From Aporophyla lueneburgensis (taxonomy: Eukaryota > Arthropoda > Insecta > Lepidoptera > Noctuidae), in NCBI GenBank assembly GCA_932294355.1, contig OW028734.1, forward strand, positions 6,150,501 through 6,214,500: 64,000 bases of DNA, in the 5' to 3' direction. Below are positions 1 through 10,955 of the stretch, one piece after another. The notes under the pieces are model-generated. The model searched no databases. It had not been told where the DNA came from and worked only from the letters and a program-made list of their open reading frames with translations. The translations under genes and the position numbers were made by a program. Within the stretch, counting starts at the first letter, position 1. Every line of letters starts with the position of its first letter.

Positions 1-465
1 ACCAAAGGTCTTTGAATAATGGATTTTTATTTTTATTACAGGATTATCTGTTTTAAAATTCCACTCGGTTAGTGGAGTGTTGAGACCTCTTCAGATATCA
101 GAAGCATCTACATCTAAAGGTAAATATTTTTTTTTTATCATGACATTAAATCTTCCATCATGAGCTCGTATTTATGCCTCCTCTGATGGACATGGGTATC
201 TTAACTGGTATACTACAATGTTTGGTGAAATTCTCAATAAAAAATTGACCCAAGTTGGGAATCAAACCTAATACCACAAACTCAGTGGTTGCTTCTGCAA
301 CTGATTATAATATATACCAATGTAGCTTCACATCATATGAAGACAGTTCACACTTTACCTGTCAAGCGGTGCTAATGAGACCCAAGTGACAATATATTAT
401 ACTGTATCTAGTCCTCCAAGGGTTATCGCCTCTTGCTGTAATAATAGATTAATTTGTCATTCCAG

Positions 466-1116
466 AACCTGTTACTTCACAATTGGTGGATATGCAGCCA
501 CACACTCAAAGAGCTGTGGAAGAGATGCAAATAAAGGAAAATCTTGGTAAGAGAAGATATAATCAATCAAATGCTGTTACATTTAGCAGCCTGTTTTTCT
601 TTTAAATACTAATATAATGATAAAAGTTTATTATGTAGTGAAAATGTATTTATTTTATACATGAAATAAGACTTATATTGCATTAAACACTGTTTCAAGC
701 TTTTACAGTTTATAACTAAACTTAAACGTCACTAACGGGATATCTTCCACAATTATTATTAATTTTGAAAACTAATAATAATCATGGAAGATATCCGGTA
801 AGTGACATTTTAAGTTTAATATTGCATCATGCATACATTGTGACAAATCAAGACTGAGGATGTAATACTTTATAACAATTAATTTATCTATTTATTTATT
901 TTCTTTGTTTAATTTATGTACTGTGCTGTTGTTTTTGTTATGCACTAATAAACTTATTATTATTATTTACACATTAATTTAGAACTATAATAATGAATAC
1001 ATTAATTTTCATTCCAGATCCTATTACTTCACATAGATGTGCCACAGTTTCTAGAGATAATGTGCCTATGCATGCTACACTTGCTGTGGAAGATGTACAA
1101 ATTAACCAAAATCTTG
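466..1116 (+). repeat. Duplicated linker exon in the P-like transposase
   Basis: Exons 466-546 (81 nt) and 1018-1116 (99 nt) are diverged copies. Both open with CCT-GTT/ATT-ACT-TCA, both end with GCT-GTG-GAA-GA then an AAxAAATCTTG-type sequence and a GTAAG donor, and both have lengths divisible by three with the same phase. The preceding exon 42-119 (78 nt) has the same phase, so any of them can be skipped without breaking the frame. Confidence 0.6.
717..821. repeat. Imperfect inverted repeat in a P-gene intron (MITE-like)
   Basis: Arms of about 44 bases pair with several mismatches around GATATCTTCCA and TGGAAGATATC, separated by about 15 bases. It sits in the intron between exons 466-546 and 1018-1116. 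No target duplication was recognised. Confidence 0.55.
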
Positions 1117-3861
1117 GTAAGTAAACATAATTATCATCATAATTATAAGTATGTAGTATTTTTCCTTACTTATCTTTTTATTTAGGAAATTAGATACATT
1201 ATGTAGGAAGGTAAACAGATGATGAGGAAAATTTCCTTTATTTTTAAAAAGAAATAAAACCATTAACAGTTTTCTTGACAAGCTAACAACTGGGAATTGA
1301 ACCAGCTAAAAATTATTCATTTTAATTCAGTTTTTATCTACTATTGCTCCCTACTTTTTATGATAAACACTCATTCTGTCATGAAAACATCGTAGTTAAT
1401 AAGTAAATAATTTTCTGTAATAATAAGTGTATTATGTTTTCTTTAATTACAGAGCATCACAAGACGCAACAACGAACTGTCGCTACTAGAAGGCGGGTGA
1501 AACGCGTTGCTCTAACTCAATCTGAGCATGCTTTACACAAAAAACTTATGCTAATTGGAGTAAAACTAAGTAAGTGCCGCAACAAGGTCAAAAATCAGGC
1601 AAAAAAGATCAAGGCACTGCAAAATCTAACGACGAATCCTCAGTTTTTGAAAACACTCGACGAATTACCTAGCACATCAAAAATTTTGACATTATTACAG
1701 TTCAGAGAGCATAAGAAAGGTAATAAAGGCCGTCGTTTCACTCTAAAGGAAAAAATTATTGCTTTGTCCTTCCTGAAACAGAGCCCAAAAGGGTACAGAT
1801 TTCTTAGGAAAATATTTATTTTACCATCTCGCCAAACTCTCCTGAAATTGCTTAATATGGCAGATATAAATCCAGGAATCAACAAAAATATGATTCAGCA
1901 GATAAAGAAAGCTACTGAAGAAATGAAGTTAGAACATAAAATATGTATTGTCCTGTTTGACGAAATGTCACTCAAACCCAATGTGACATACAACGAACGT
2001 AAGGACCAAGTTTGTGGGTTTGTCACAAATGGCCTGGAGACACAATCTGATTATGCAGATCATGCGCAGGTGTTTATGGTACGGGGCTTACTAAAAAATT
2101 ATAAGCAACCTGTTGCATACACTTTTTCACAAGCTGCAACAAAGGGGCCTGAACTTGCAAAGCAGTTAAAAGCTGTAATTACAGAGTTACAAAATGCAGG
2201 TCTCATTGTAGTAGCAACTGTGTGCGACCAAGGCACAAATAATGTAAACTGTGTTAAACATCTTCTGCAAGAGACAAGGGGTAACCTATTGAGAAAGGGA
2301 GAAGAGATACGAGAGAACATTTGTATTATAAATGAACAAGAAATCATACCATTGTATGACCCACCCCATTTAATAAAATGCATACGAAATAATTTAATTA
2401 CAAAAGATTTGAAATATAAAAAAAATGGGGAAGTAAGATTGGCAAAATGGGCTCATGTCATGGCCTTACACAAAGAAAACCCAGGGTACAAAGGAATCCG
2501 ATTGGTGCCCAAATTGACAGATGCCCACTGTGACCCAAGCAAAATTCCTAGAATGAAAGTGAAAAATGCTACACAAGTTTTCAGCCAAACTGTGGCATCG
2601 AATATGGGCTATCTAGCAGGTAAACATCAGTCTGCACAATTCAATAATGTCTTCATTAGTTCTTTTCTGACGATTACAATGAAACACAAATATTAAATAC
2701 TTACTATAGTTTTACATTACGCTGGTCAGACATAAAACATTATTTAAAAAAACATATTTTTCACAGATAAGGGTATACTTCCTGCAGAAGCCAAGGACAC
2801 TGCAGACATCTTACTGTTCTTTGACAAGCTTTTTGACTCCATGAACGGAAGCTTTGGAAAACGCAAGAAACACGGCAAACCTCTCCTAGGACCTGCGACG
2901 CCTACTTCTATCCATCATACAACATGGAAGGAGTCTAAAGTTATGATGAAAGACATGAAATTTATTAATACCAAAACATCGAACGATGAATATGTTCCCA
3001 CAATAAACAATTGGGTATGGACACTAGACGGATTTGAATTGTTATTAAAAAAAATACAAACAAAATATGGTGTAACATCAGTTTGGTTGCGGCATCTGAA
3101 TCAAGACCCAATAGAAAACTTTTTTGGGGCCATAAGGAGCCACGGATGCCGCAACGTGAACCCAACACCAGAGCGATTCGAAGCAGCATTCACCACATTA
3201 CTAGTCAACAGCCTCTCTAGTGTCCATGCTCCTGGAGCTAACTGTGAAATTGACAATTGTGAAACTTTACATGAAGTACTCATCACAAGCGGGGGCATCA
3301 AAGAGCAAACAAATTGCAAACTTCCTAATATTCCCGATATAACATTCACACCCCTTGAAGAAAAAAATGACCCACGTGTAATAGGGGGCTTACAATATGT
3401 AAGTGGATATTTTGTAAAAAGCGCAAAAAAAAAGTATTTAAGGGGTGTGTTGAATGTAAAAACGATTTAATGTCAAACAGTGAGCATGAATATTTAAAAT
3501 ATCGGGAACACGCAAATAAAAAATGGCTTTGCAGTCCCAGCAACTCCCTCTTAAATTGTATCTCAAATCTGCAGGATATACATTATATAATATTAAAAGA
3601 CAATTTAGAAAAAAAAAATTAAGAGAATTAATAAAAACCATGATTTTTATTGCTGTAGATTTTTCCTTCTTAAAATGCCCAATACACAACGAAAGGATAA
3701 CAGATTTTTTAATAAAAATATCCTGCAGATTTTTTATTTACAACTATTGTAAAGACATAAATAATATATTAATAAATAAGAGGGAGTGTGATGATGATAT
3801 GGATTCGTTTAAAGTTAAAGCTAAAAAATTAAGTAAGAAGTGTTTTAAAAGAAAGAAATAA

Positions 3862-4121
3862 AAAATTAAATCGAAGATCATTGTTTTGTTGTTTAATAAT
3901 GTGAATTACTTTTTCGCTTTTCTACATAACTGCAAGCGATTATGTAATTCACATAAGTACCCTAAACCACCTAAACCTTAAAAATATGCAAGTAGTAGAA
4001 TAAGTAGGTATGTATGTAGTGTAGCTATACTTATGTTGGCATTAGTTCCAAAACCTGCGTCCAGAGGGCGACATTTGACGTTTCTCACTTTTGTCGCAGA
4101 GTTGTACCTCTATTCCATATA
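3862..4121. other. Unassigned sequence between P element and mariner
   Basis: AT-rich, no coding sequence recognised. It contains an inverted pair GTGAATTAC (3901-3909) / GTAATTCAC (3944-3952), possibly part of the P-element 3' end. The Harbinger left boundary should fall in or near this stretch, but I could not place its terminal repeat. Confidence 0.4.
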
Positions 4122-6826
4122 CAGGGTGTCCAAGAACCTGGCGTCCAACTGGATTCCCACGATGCCCCAAGTTCTAACAGTACTCAGAAAAATATTTTAA
4201 AAAATCCACCCCATGTACTTACAGAATTATACTGATTTAAAAAAAAAAGGGGAAATGAGCACCCTGTGACATACTTTTGAATGCTGTGACTGCTAATGCT
4301 GATAATTTCGATATTTCTTGGAGGTTTTGTAATCTAGGGTATTGCTGTGTCTAAATAGAATGTAAAAATAAAGTACTTATTGTACCATTTTAAAATAAAA
4401 TATTATTTTAACTAAAGGTGATATGGAAAACTATTGAATTTCGCAACTTTGACCGACTGTAGTGTAAAAAAAATGTACCAAAATAGTATGGCAAGTGACG
4501 TCAAATTTTGACGCGTTTATTCCTCTTTTTAAAAAGGTATAATACTTACACATTAATTTGAAAAAAAAATTTTGATAATATTTTTACTCAACAACCCAAT
4601 TTTTACGAAGTGCCTACCTACTAACGGTAACTGTCGGACCCTTTCTTATCTTAGAAACTGTTATGTTACTACTATTATTTACTTCGGTTCCAAGAGTGAG
4701 CAAGAAGGAAATACACACAGGTAGATGGGTTCCCAGTAGAATAAAAGCAAAGAATGTTAGTTTAAAGATATTTTATTACAATAAATGTTCAAAATGTTGA
4801 CCACCCGCGGCAATACAAGCTCTCACTCTCCTTAAAAAGGACCGCTTTATGTTTCGCGAGTAACTTTTTTGACGTATCACCTGCACTGCTTGTGTTATCT
4901 TCTCACGAAGGTCAGCGATGTCATTAATGGGCTTCGCATAAACGAGCTCCTTCATAGTTCCCCAGAAAAAAAAATCCAGCGGATTTAAGTCAGGTGAGCG
5001 GGCTGGCCACGGGATTGTTCCTGATCGCCCAATCCACCTGTTCGGGTATTGCTCGTCCAAAAACTCTCTAACGGATACGCGAAAATGTGCTGGACAGCCG
5101 TCGTGTTGGAACCACATATCTGGTGGGGTCTCTTCTAGTAAGTTTGGCAAATCATTTTGAAGAAAATTTAAATATGATTCGCCAGTCAAATTCTCGGGCA
5201 TCTCAAATGGACCAATAATATTCCCACAGAGAATACCGGTCCACATGTTCACTTTGAACCGGTACTGGGATCTATCTTCTCGCATCAAGTGCGGATTTTC
5301 CACATGCCACTCGTGCAAGTTGTGTAGGTTCATGTAGCCATCCTTCTTAAATGTTGATTCATCTGACCACAAAATTTTGTCGATAAAGTTTTCGTCTTCT
5401 CGATGTTTTTGCAGGATTGTTTCACAAAACGCGACTCGGCTCGGATAGTCTCGAGGTAAAAGACTTTGCACTCGCTGTACGTGGTACGGATGATATTCTT
5501 CTTTTTGGAGAATACTGTGTGCTGTGCTCTTCGGTATCCCCGTATCAGCTTCTATTCCTCGCACAGAGATGCTTGGATTTGCCGACACCGCCTCTAAAAC
5601 TTCATCGCGTATGAAGTCATTTACGGGTCGTCCTTCACCAGCTACTTGATTGGGGAACCGCCCGTCACATAGTGATCTGTGCACATTAATGAAAACTCGA
5701 TGGTCGGGATATCGCGTAGCCCTCGGATACCTTTCTCTGTAAAGTCTCGCTGCAGCTCGTCCATTACCTCTACATTCTCCATAAATGTAGTGCATATTTG
5801 CGTATTCTTGCGGAGTGTAGGTCGCCATGGTAGCACACACAAAACACAAACTGTCCAAACACAGGCAAAGGTCGTCGTAAAGAGTTCGTTTCAAAGTCCA
5901 GAGCACAAAGAGTAATCGAGTCCAATAAACAAAGCTTTAAATCGTAGTACGTGATCAATGGTAACAATAAGAGAGAGGTGCGTAGTAACGCCAGGAGGCA
6001 GTGACGCGTACTGACCGTACTGTTATCCTAAATAGCACGATCCCAGATAGCGTCACTATCTATCTCACTCGCACCTCTAACCTTTTTCTCCCTCACTCTT
6101 ACCTGAATAATGGGGTACCATAAAGAAGAACCAGCAAATCGCAAAGATAGTTTCTGTCTTGCTCCCTCCTGTTGTAATAACGAATCACTATGGTGAGATG
6201 CATGCACATACCGTCCCTTACGGTCTAACCTGTTTTTTGAGGGGCCTGTTGTTATTTTTATGAGCATACAATAGTAATTCTTTAGAGGTTAGATTCAATT
6301 CGTCGTAAATTTTTCTTTCTAAGAATTCTGTAAGACATCGTAAAAATTGGGTTGTTGAGTAAAAATATTATCAAAAAATTTTTTTTTCAAATTAATGTGT
6401 AAGTATTATACCTTTTTAAAAAGAGGAATAAACGCGTCAAAATTTGACGTCACTTGCCATACTATTTTTGTACATTTTTTTTACACTACAGTCGGTCAAA
6501 GTTGCGAAATTCAATAGTTTTCCATATCACCTTTAGTTAAAATAATATTTTATTTTAAAATGGTACAATAAGTACTTTATTTTTACATTCTATTTAGACA
6601 CAGCAATACCCTAGATTACAAAACCTCCAAGAAATATCGAAATTATCAGCATTAGCAGTCACAGCATTCAAAAGTATGTCACAGGGTGCTCATTTCCCCT
6701 TTTTTTTTTAAATCAGTATAATTCTGTAAGTACATGGGGTGGATTTTTTAAAATATTTTTCTGAGTACTGTTAGAACTTGGGGCATCGTGGGAATCCAGT
6801 TGGACGCCAGGTTCTTGGACACCCTG
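4122..6826 (-). mobile_element. Mariner-like element 1 with ~490 bp terminal inverted repeats
   Basis: Begins CAGGGTGTCCAAGAACC and ends with the reverse complement. TA (possibly TATA) flanks both sides at 4120-4121 and 6827-6828, as expected for Tc1/mariner. The inverted repeats extend to about 4608 on the left and from about 6338 on the right, roughly 490 bases each, with very few differences by eye. The element is 2705 bp and carries one uninterrupted transposase gene on the minus strand. Near-identical repeats plus an open gene point to recent insertion. Confidence 0.9.
4776..5828 (-). CDS. Mariner/Tc-like transposase (DUF4817-type N-terminus)
   Basis: Uninterrupted frame. I place the start at the internal Met opening MATYTPQEYANM (350 aa) because this matches the N-terminus of the sister gene at 8237; the frame itself runs 26 codons further upstream. 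Residues ~1-60 form the DUF4817-like helical region (YGECRGNGRAAARLYRERYP). A helix-turn-helix region follows (SISVRGIEADTGIPKST). The DDE/D core shows ILWSDEST, FQHDGCPAHF and ARSPDLNPLDFFFWG, the three acidic sites of IS630/Tc1/mariner transposases. It cuts and joins DNA at the element ends in the nucleus. No frameshift or stop is seen, so it may be functional. Confidence 0.9.
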   Translation of the reverse strand: MATYTPQEYANMHYIYGECRGNGRAAARLYRERYPRATRYPDHRVFINVHRSLCDGRFPNQVAGEGRPVNDFIRDEVLEAVSANPSISVRGIEADTGIPKSTAHSILQKEEYHPYHVQRVQSLLPRDYPSRVAFCETILQKHREDENFIDKILWSDESTFKKDGYMNLHNLHEWHVENPHLMREDRSQYRFKVNMWTGILCGNIIGPFEMPENLTGESYLNFLQNDLPNLLEETPPDMWFQHDGCPAHFRVSVREFLDEQYPNRWIGRSGTIPWPARSPDLNPLDFFFWGTMKELVYAKPINDIADLREKITQAVQVIRQKSYSRNIKRSFLRRVRACIAAGGQHFEHLL

Positions 6827-7930
6827 TATAATAAAAGTACTCTGTGGTTCACGTCGAACTAGCGGCGGAGCGCTCGATTCACTCGCGACGACGACGTCAG
6901 GTAAGTTCAACCAGTATGAACTTGTCGCTAGAAACGTTAGCGCGTCTTCATCATGTCTTTCAATACAGAAGAGTTTATTAGTGCTGTTCAGGCTAGAACT
7001 CCGATTTGGCAAAGCAAACACAGTCATCATATGAACAGAAATATTCTCAATAAGTTATGGAAGGAAATTGCGGAATTGTTTCCTGATATAGAGGGTGAGT
7101 AAATGAAATTTTGTGGGTATTTTAAACCTTTTATTTTTATATAGGAATATTATGATAGACTACTAAAGATACAAAAATATTACAAAGATGGCGACGTATA
7201 ACGGGTGTAAGGGGAACGCTTCCGAAAACGAAGACAGGTGATAGGGCTAGTTATTTTCGATACTTATGCATAAAAAATTTTGTATTTTTTTTTAACAATT
7301 TTTACCAATTTTTTTTGCATTTTTTGTGGACTATGCTGTGAGAACAGTTAAATGAACCATTATTTGAGATAAAACACAAACACTTGAAAAAAAAAAAATA
7401 TTACAGCTTTAGCAAGCGATGTAAATTCAAATGTAAATATCAGCTGATCTCGGGTTCACCGCGCACGCCGACAGACTCGTGGACAACGACCCCCAAGTAC
7501 ATGCGGTGATTTTTACCTATTCTTTGTATAACGCCGCCAAAATAAAATAAGTAAATTGCAGAAGTATCACAAGTTTTAAATTGATGGACTGTGTCTTAGA
7601 TTACATTTAATAACAGTTTTGTATGTTAGTTTATAATGGATAGTGAATGAAATAAAGTGAACGATCGCCGACATTAGCTATGATTGACTAAAACATTTTC
7701 ATTACGATTACAGTTTCAAACAACTAGCGCACGTGAATCAATTGAATTTGAACTTTATGGCAATGTGAGTCGAGTCACACGACGCGAGCTTGTGTATTGC
7801 AATGACTGTATCCTTCATTTAGAAAGTAAACTCAATTAATTTAACGTGGATAATTTGATTAATTTAATAAACCCGTTAAATTTTATTGAAAAGTCTAACA
7901 ATTTAAAAAGTCCTATTTCCTAAAATTAAA

Positions 7931-8236
7931 ATGAATTGGTTTTCTGTTTCGTCTCTGTTATGTGTACATGTAAAGATACCGCGGCGCCATAGCGGCGGGC
8001 GGCGCGGTTACTTCCGAGAATCGGAGCCTTTGTCGGCATTCCGGCACCGCGCGCAGCGCAGGCGGCTTTGTTTGATCTTGTTCTTTCTAGTTAGTATCTT
8101 TCCGACTCAGTTCGAGAGCGTACGTGCGTAAGGTGTAATCGAGCGATAAGTATTGAATCGTATTAAATAGTTTAGTTTAAAACACTTGTCTTGTTATTAT
8201 TGTTACGTTTTTAGTGCTTTTTTATCGTGATAAACA
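7931..8236 (+). promoter_or_regulatory. Likely 5' untranslated/promoter region of mariner 2 transposase
   Basis: About 300 bases upstream of the transposase ATG, with a GC-rich patch at 7978-8065 in an otherwise AT-rich element. A 66-codon frame here has no recognisable motif and is probably not a gene. No TATA box is confidently visible. Confidence 0.3.
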
Positions 8237-9364
8237 ATGCCTGAGGCATACGTGTACAGTGCTCGTGAATACGGAAACATGCTGATGTGTTTAGGAGAAG
8301 CCCGTGGCAATGCTTCTCTTGCGTTGAGGATTTACCGAGACAGATTTCCGAACCTCCGGCATCCTTCTGACTCTCGCATGATAACGGCAGCGTTTCAGCG
8401 AGTTTTAGAAAATCGGCCGATTGCTCCGATGGCAGCTGGTGGAGGACAACAAGTGAATGTTCACACAGAGGAGCGTATTTTAAATGTAATTCGCCAAAAT
8501 CCTCGCCTGGGCACACGAAGTGCGGCGAAATTATTACGGCGCCGGGGTGAACCGACAGTGTCTCACTGGTTAGTTCACAAAGTCTTGCGCCGGAACAGAA
8601 TGCGGCCATACAAAATACACAAAGTTCAAGCATTGCTACCTTACGATCGCGTTCGTCGTCGTGCGTACTGTCGTTGGCTGTTAGATCAACAACAACGTGC
8701 GCCTGGCTTTATTGAACACATTATCTGGACCGATGAGTCCACATTCACGAGAAACGGGATGTGGAACAGGAGGAATGCTCATGTATGGTCAAACGTGAAC
8801 CCTTCTGCCACTCAAGAAACTGGTTATCAGACGCGATGGTCCGTCAATGTATGGGCAGGTGTATTTAATGGCCGAATTCTAGGACCAGTGTTTCTACCGC
8901 AGCGCCTCAATGGATCAGCATATCTTGATTTCATAAACGAAAATTTACAAGATATGCTAGATAATGTTTCGCTAGCTGAATATCGTCGAGCTTGGTTCCA
9001 ACACGATGGCGCTCCTCCGCATGTTACGCGCCCCGTCCGCGCGCGTCTCACTGAGCTGTTCGGTGACCGCTGGATCGGAAGGCTGGGGCCGCATGCCTGG
9101 CCAGCTCGTTCACCCGACTTAACACCTTTAGACTTCTTTTTGTGGGGGTATGTGAAAGAAAGGGTGTTTGATCGAGAATGTAGCAGTGCTGATGAAATGC
9201 GGGGCAGAATAGTGAGCGTTTTTGATAGTCTACGTGCGGAATTTGTTGAGGATCCTACACTAATGCCACGGGTTCACGAGTCGACACAACGACGGGCCCA
9301 GCTTTGTATTGAAAGGGATGGAGCACAGTTCGAGCCAAACCTTATAAGATCACAAAGGATTTAG
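8237..9364 (+). CDS. Mariner/Tc-like transposase, DUF4817-type, intact frame
   Basis: 375 aa from ATG to TAG, no interruption. Same family as the gene at 4776-5828 but clearly diverged, so the two mariners are different lineages. The N-terminal DUF4817-like region reads SAREYGNMLMCLGEARGNA and LRIYRDRFPN. A helix-turn-helix (RLGTRSAAKLLRRRG, SHWLVHKVL) follows. The catalytic core shows IIWTDESTF, WFQHDGAPPHVT and ARSPDLTPLDFFLWG. Expected role is cut-and-paste transposition of the enclosing element at TA sites. It lies inside the intron of the older Harbinger MADF gene, so it inserted later. Confidence 0.9.
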   Translation: MPEAYVYSAREYGNMLMCLGEARGNASLALRIYRDRFPNLRHPSDSRMITAAFQRVLENRPIAPMAAGGGQQVNVHTEERILNVIRQNPRLGTRSAAKLLRRRGEPTVSHWLVHKVLRRNRMRPYKIHKVQALLPYDRVRRRAYCRWLLDQQQRAPGFIEHIIWTDESTFTRNGMWNRRNAHVWSNVNPSATQETGYQTRWSVNVWAGVFNGRILGPVFLPQRLNGSAYLDFINENLQDMLDNVSLAEYRRAWFQHDGAPPHVTRPVRARLTELFGDRWIGRLGPHAWPARSPDLTPLDFFLWGYVKERVFDRECSSADEMRGRIVSVFDSLRAEFVEDPTLMPRVHESTQRRAQLCIERDGAQFEPNLIRSQRI

Positions 9365-9522
9365 ACAGGTACGTAAAATGCCTCTGTCCATTTCAAAGTT
9401 TAACGGTTACGAATACCTACGATTAAAATTAATTATTTTTTTGTAAAGTATGTAGGGGTAGGTCCGCTAACACATTTTACAAAATTAAATTTTGAAAGTG
9501 GGATTTTGTAAATTCCGTATAA

Positions 9523-9559
9523 GTCGCGGGCGCCGCATACTTTATGCGGCGCCCGCGAC
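9523..9559. repeat. Perfect GC-rich hairpin near mariner 2 3' end
   Basis: 17-base arms GTCGCGGGCGCCGCATA and inverse, 3-base spacer. Followed at 9590-9618 by further self-complementary GCGCCGGCGCC repeats. It lies between the transposase stop and the right terminal repeat and may be part of a subterminal binding region; function unknown. Confidence 0.7.
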
Positions 9560-10955
9560 GCAGCGACGGGCGCCGCGCTGACGTGCTCCGCGCCGGCGCC
9601 GCGCGCCGGCGCCGGTGCGCTGCGTGTCAGTGACCTTAAAGTTTGTACGGTATCCATTGATTATTAATTAAATATGAAGGCTTGTAAATAATCAATTTAA
9701 GGCGAAAGGTTATTGTTATCCGTTTGCATTTAGGTTGTGTACAACCTACGTTCTGGCTTCGGAAGCGTTCCCCTTACACCCTGTATATTAAACGATTGTT
9801 CTGCCAAAAATATGTCGTGAATAAACTCTGAATTTGTTTAGCTCGATTTGATGGATTGTTGTTTCTTCCAGTTTGTCGCCTTTGGTGCCGACTTTCAGTC
9901 TGTTGTTAACTCATCATTGCAATTGTAACCATCTATATCAATTACAATATTATGCAATAAGCAAGCGGTTTTTATGATCAGGCGTGCATGTTTAACATCA
10001 GTTTCAATAGGTTTTTAAAAAACTCGCCATTTATTACATAAAATTCCAAATGCACACTCCACGGTTTTTCTCGCTCTTGACAATCTATTATTAAAATTTT
10101 CTCTCTCTCGATTCATTGTTCTTTGTGGATATGGACGCATTAGATACTCTTTAAGAGGATAAGCTTCATCGGCTACTATAACATATGGAGCTGTAATGTT
10201 AGAATTGGGTAATGTTCTTGGTTCTGGGATATTGAATGCGCCTCCTTCGAGTAACCGGTTCAGGGACGAGGCGTTGAATGTACCGCCGTCGCTTTGCTTT
10301 CCTCTACCTCCAACTTCAATAGTTAAAAATCTTTTGTTCGCATCAGCCACAGCTTGCAAAACAATATAAAAATAATGCTTGTAGTTAAAAAATGCCGATC
10401 CTGATCTTTTAGGTCGTTTAATTCTACAATGTTTACCATCCAAACTGCCAATGCAGTTAGGAAAGTTCCACATTTTTTCAAAATCTGAAGAAATATGCTT
10501 AAGCTGGTCTTCAGACGGCAGTGGCATATGGACATTCAATTTTTTTTTCCAAATAGCTTCACAAGTACTATAAATCGACACCAGCAATTTATACTACGCT
10601 AACTCGAAGTTTAGGTAAAAATGCTTTTTTACGCCAAGTTACTTAAAATGTGTTTTTACATATGTCATAAAAAAATCATGAAGAAATATACAAAAATAAG
10701 AAAGTTACAAATCTTATAAAACGCTAAGTAAAGGTACTTTTTGAAATCACTCGATTTATATTACGCCAACTATTATTAGCGGAGTGTGCGCGGGGAGGGG
10801 ACGCACCGCTTGTTTGTTTACATTACTCTAACGACACTTGTCGCTGTGTTAGATGTGATTGCGCGGTTTTAAAACTTTAGCAGTAAATCATAATAGATAG
10901 TGTTATTGTAACCAGTTATTTAAACTATTGTTAGTGTTATTTTATTATTACAAAA

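Larger units (their letters stand above)
42..3861 (+). pseudogene. P-element-like (THAP/P family) transposase, multi-exon, 5' end outside window
   Basis: Likely DNA transposase of the P superfamily. Exons inferred from splice signals and matching phase: 42-119, 466-546, 1018-1116, 1453-2619 and 2767 onward. The last intron is well supported: after the donor at 2620 and acceptor at 2765-2766, the joined frame continues into the family motif LLFFDKLFDSMNG. The catalytic-type acidic motifs are visible: FDEMSL (about 1960), VCDQGTNN (about 2225) and NQDPIENFFG (about 3100). The THAP DNA-binding domain should lie upstream of base 42. The C-terminus is broken twice, both times at A-runs: nine A at 3425-3433 shifts out of a Cys-rich GCVEC stretch, and ten A at 3609-3618 shifts out of the next segment. 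The frame from about 3620 to the TAA at 3859-3861 gives the lysine-rich end. These could be decay or homopolymer errors. Family is sure; the 5' exons are moderately sure. Confidence 0.85.
7201..9783 (+). mobile_element. Mariner-like element 2 inserted in Harbinger intron
   Basis: Ends are (CA/AC)GGGTGTAAGGGGAACGCTTCCG on the left and its inverse on the right, about 24-28 bases, flanked by TA at 7199-7200 and 9784-9785. Length 2583 bp, carrying the transposase gene at 8237-9364 on the plus strand. The first two bases of the left end differ from the right end. GC-rich sequence lies near both ends (7970-8080 and 9520-9625). Confidence 0.85.

Noticed and set aside
1434..2696. 420-codon frame taken as a complete P gene with its own start
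   Set aside because: The first Met and the tail past 2619 are intronic; splice sites at 1451-1452 and 2620 and phase with neighbouring exons argue for an internal exon.
7931..8131. 66-codon frame upstream of mariner 2 transposase
   Set aside because: No motif and located in the likely leader; no homologue recognised.
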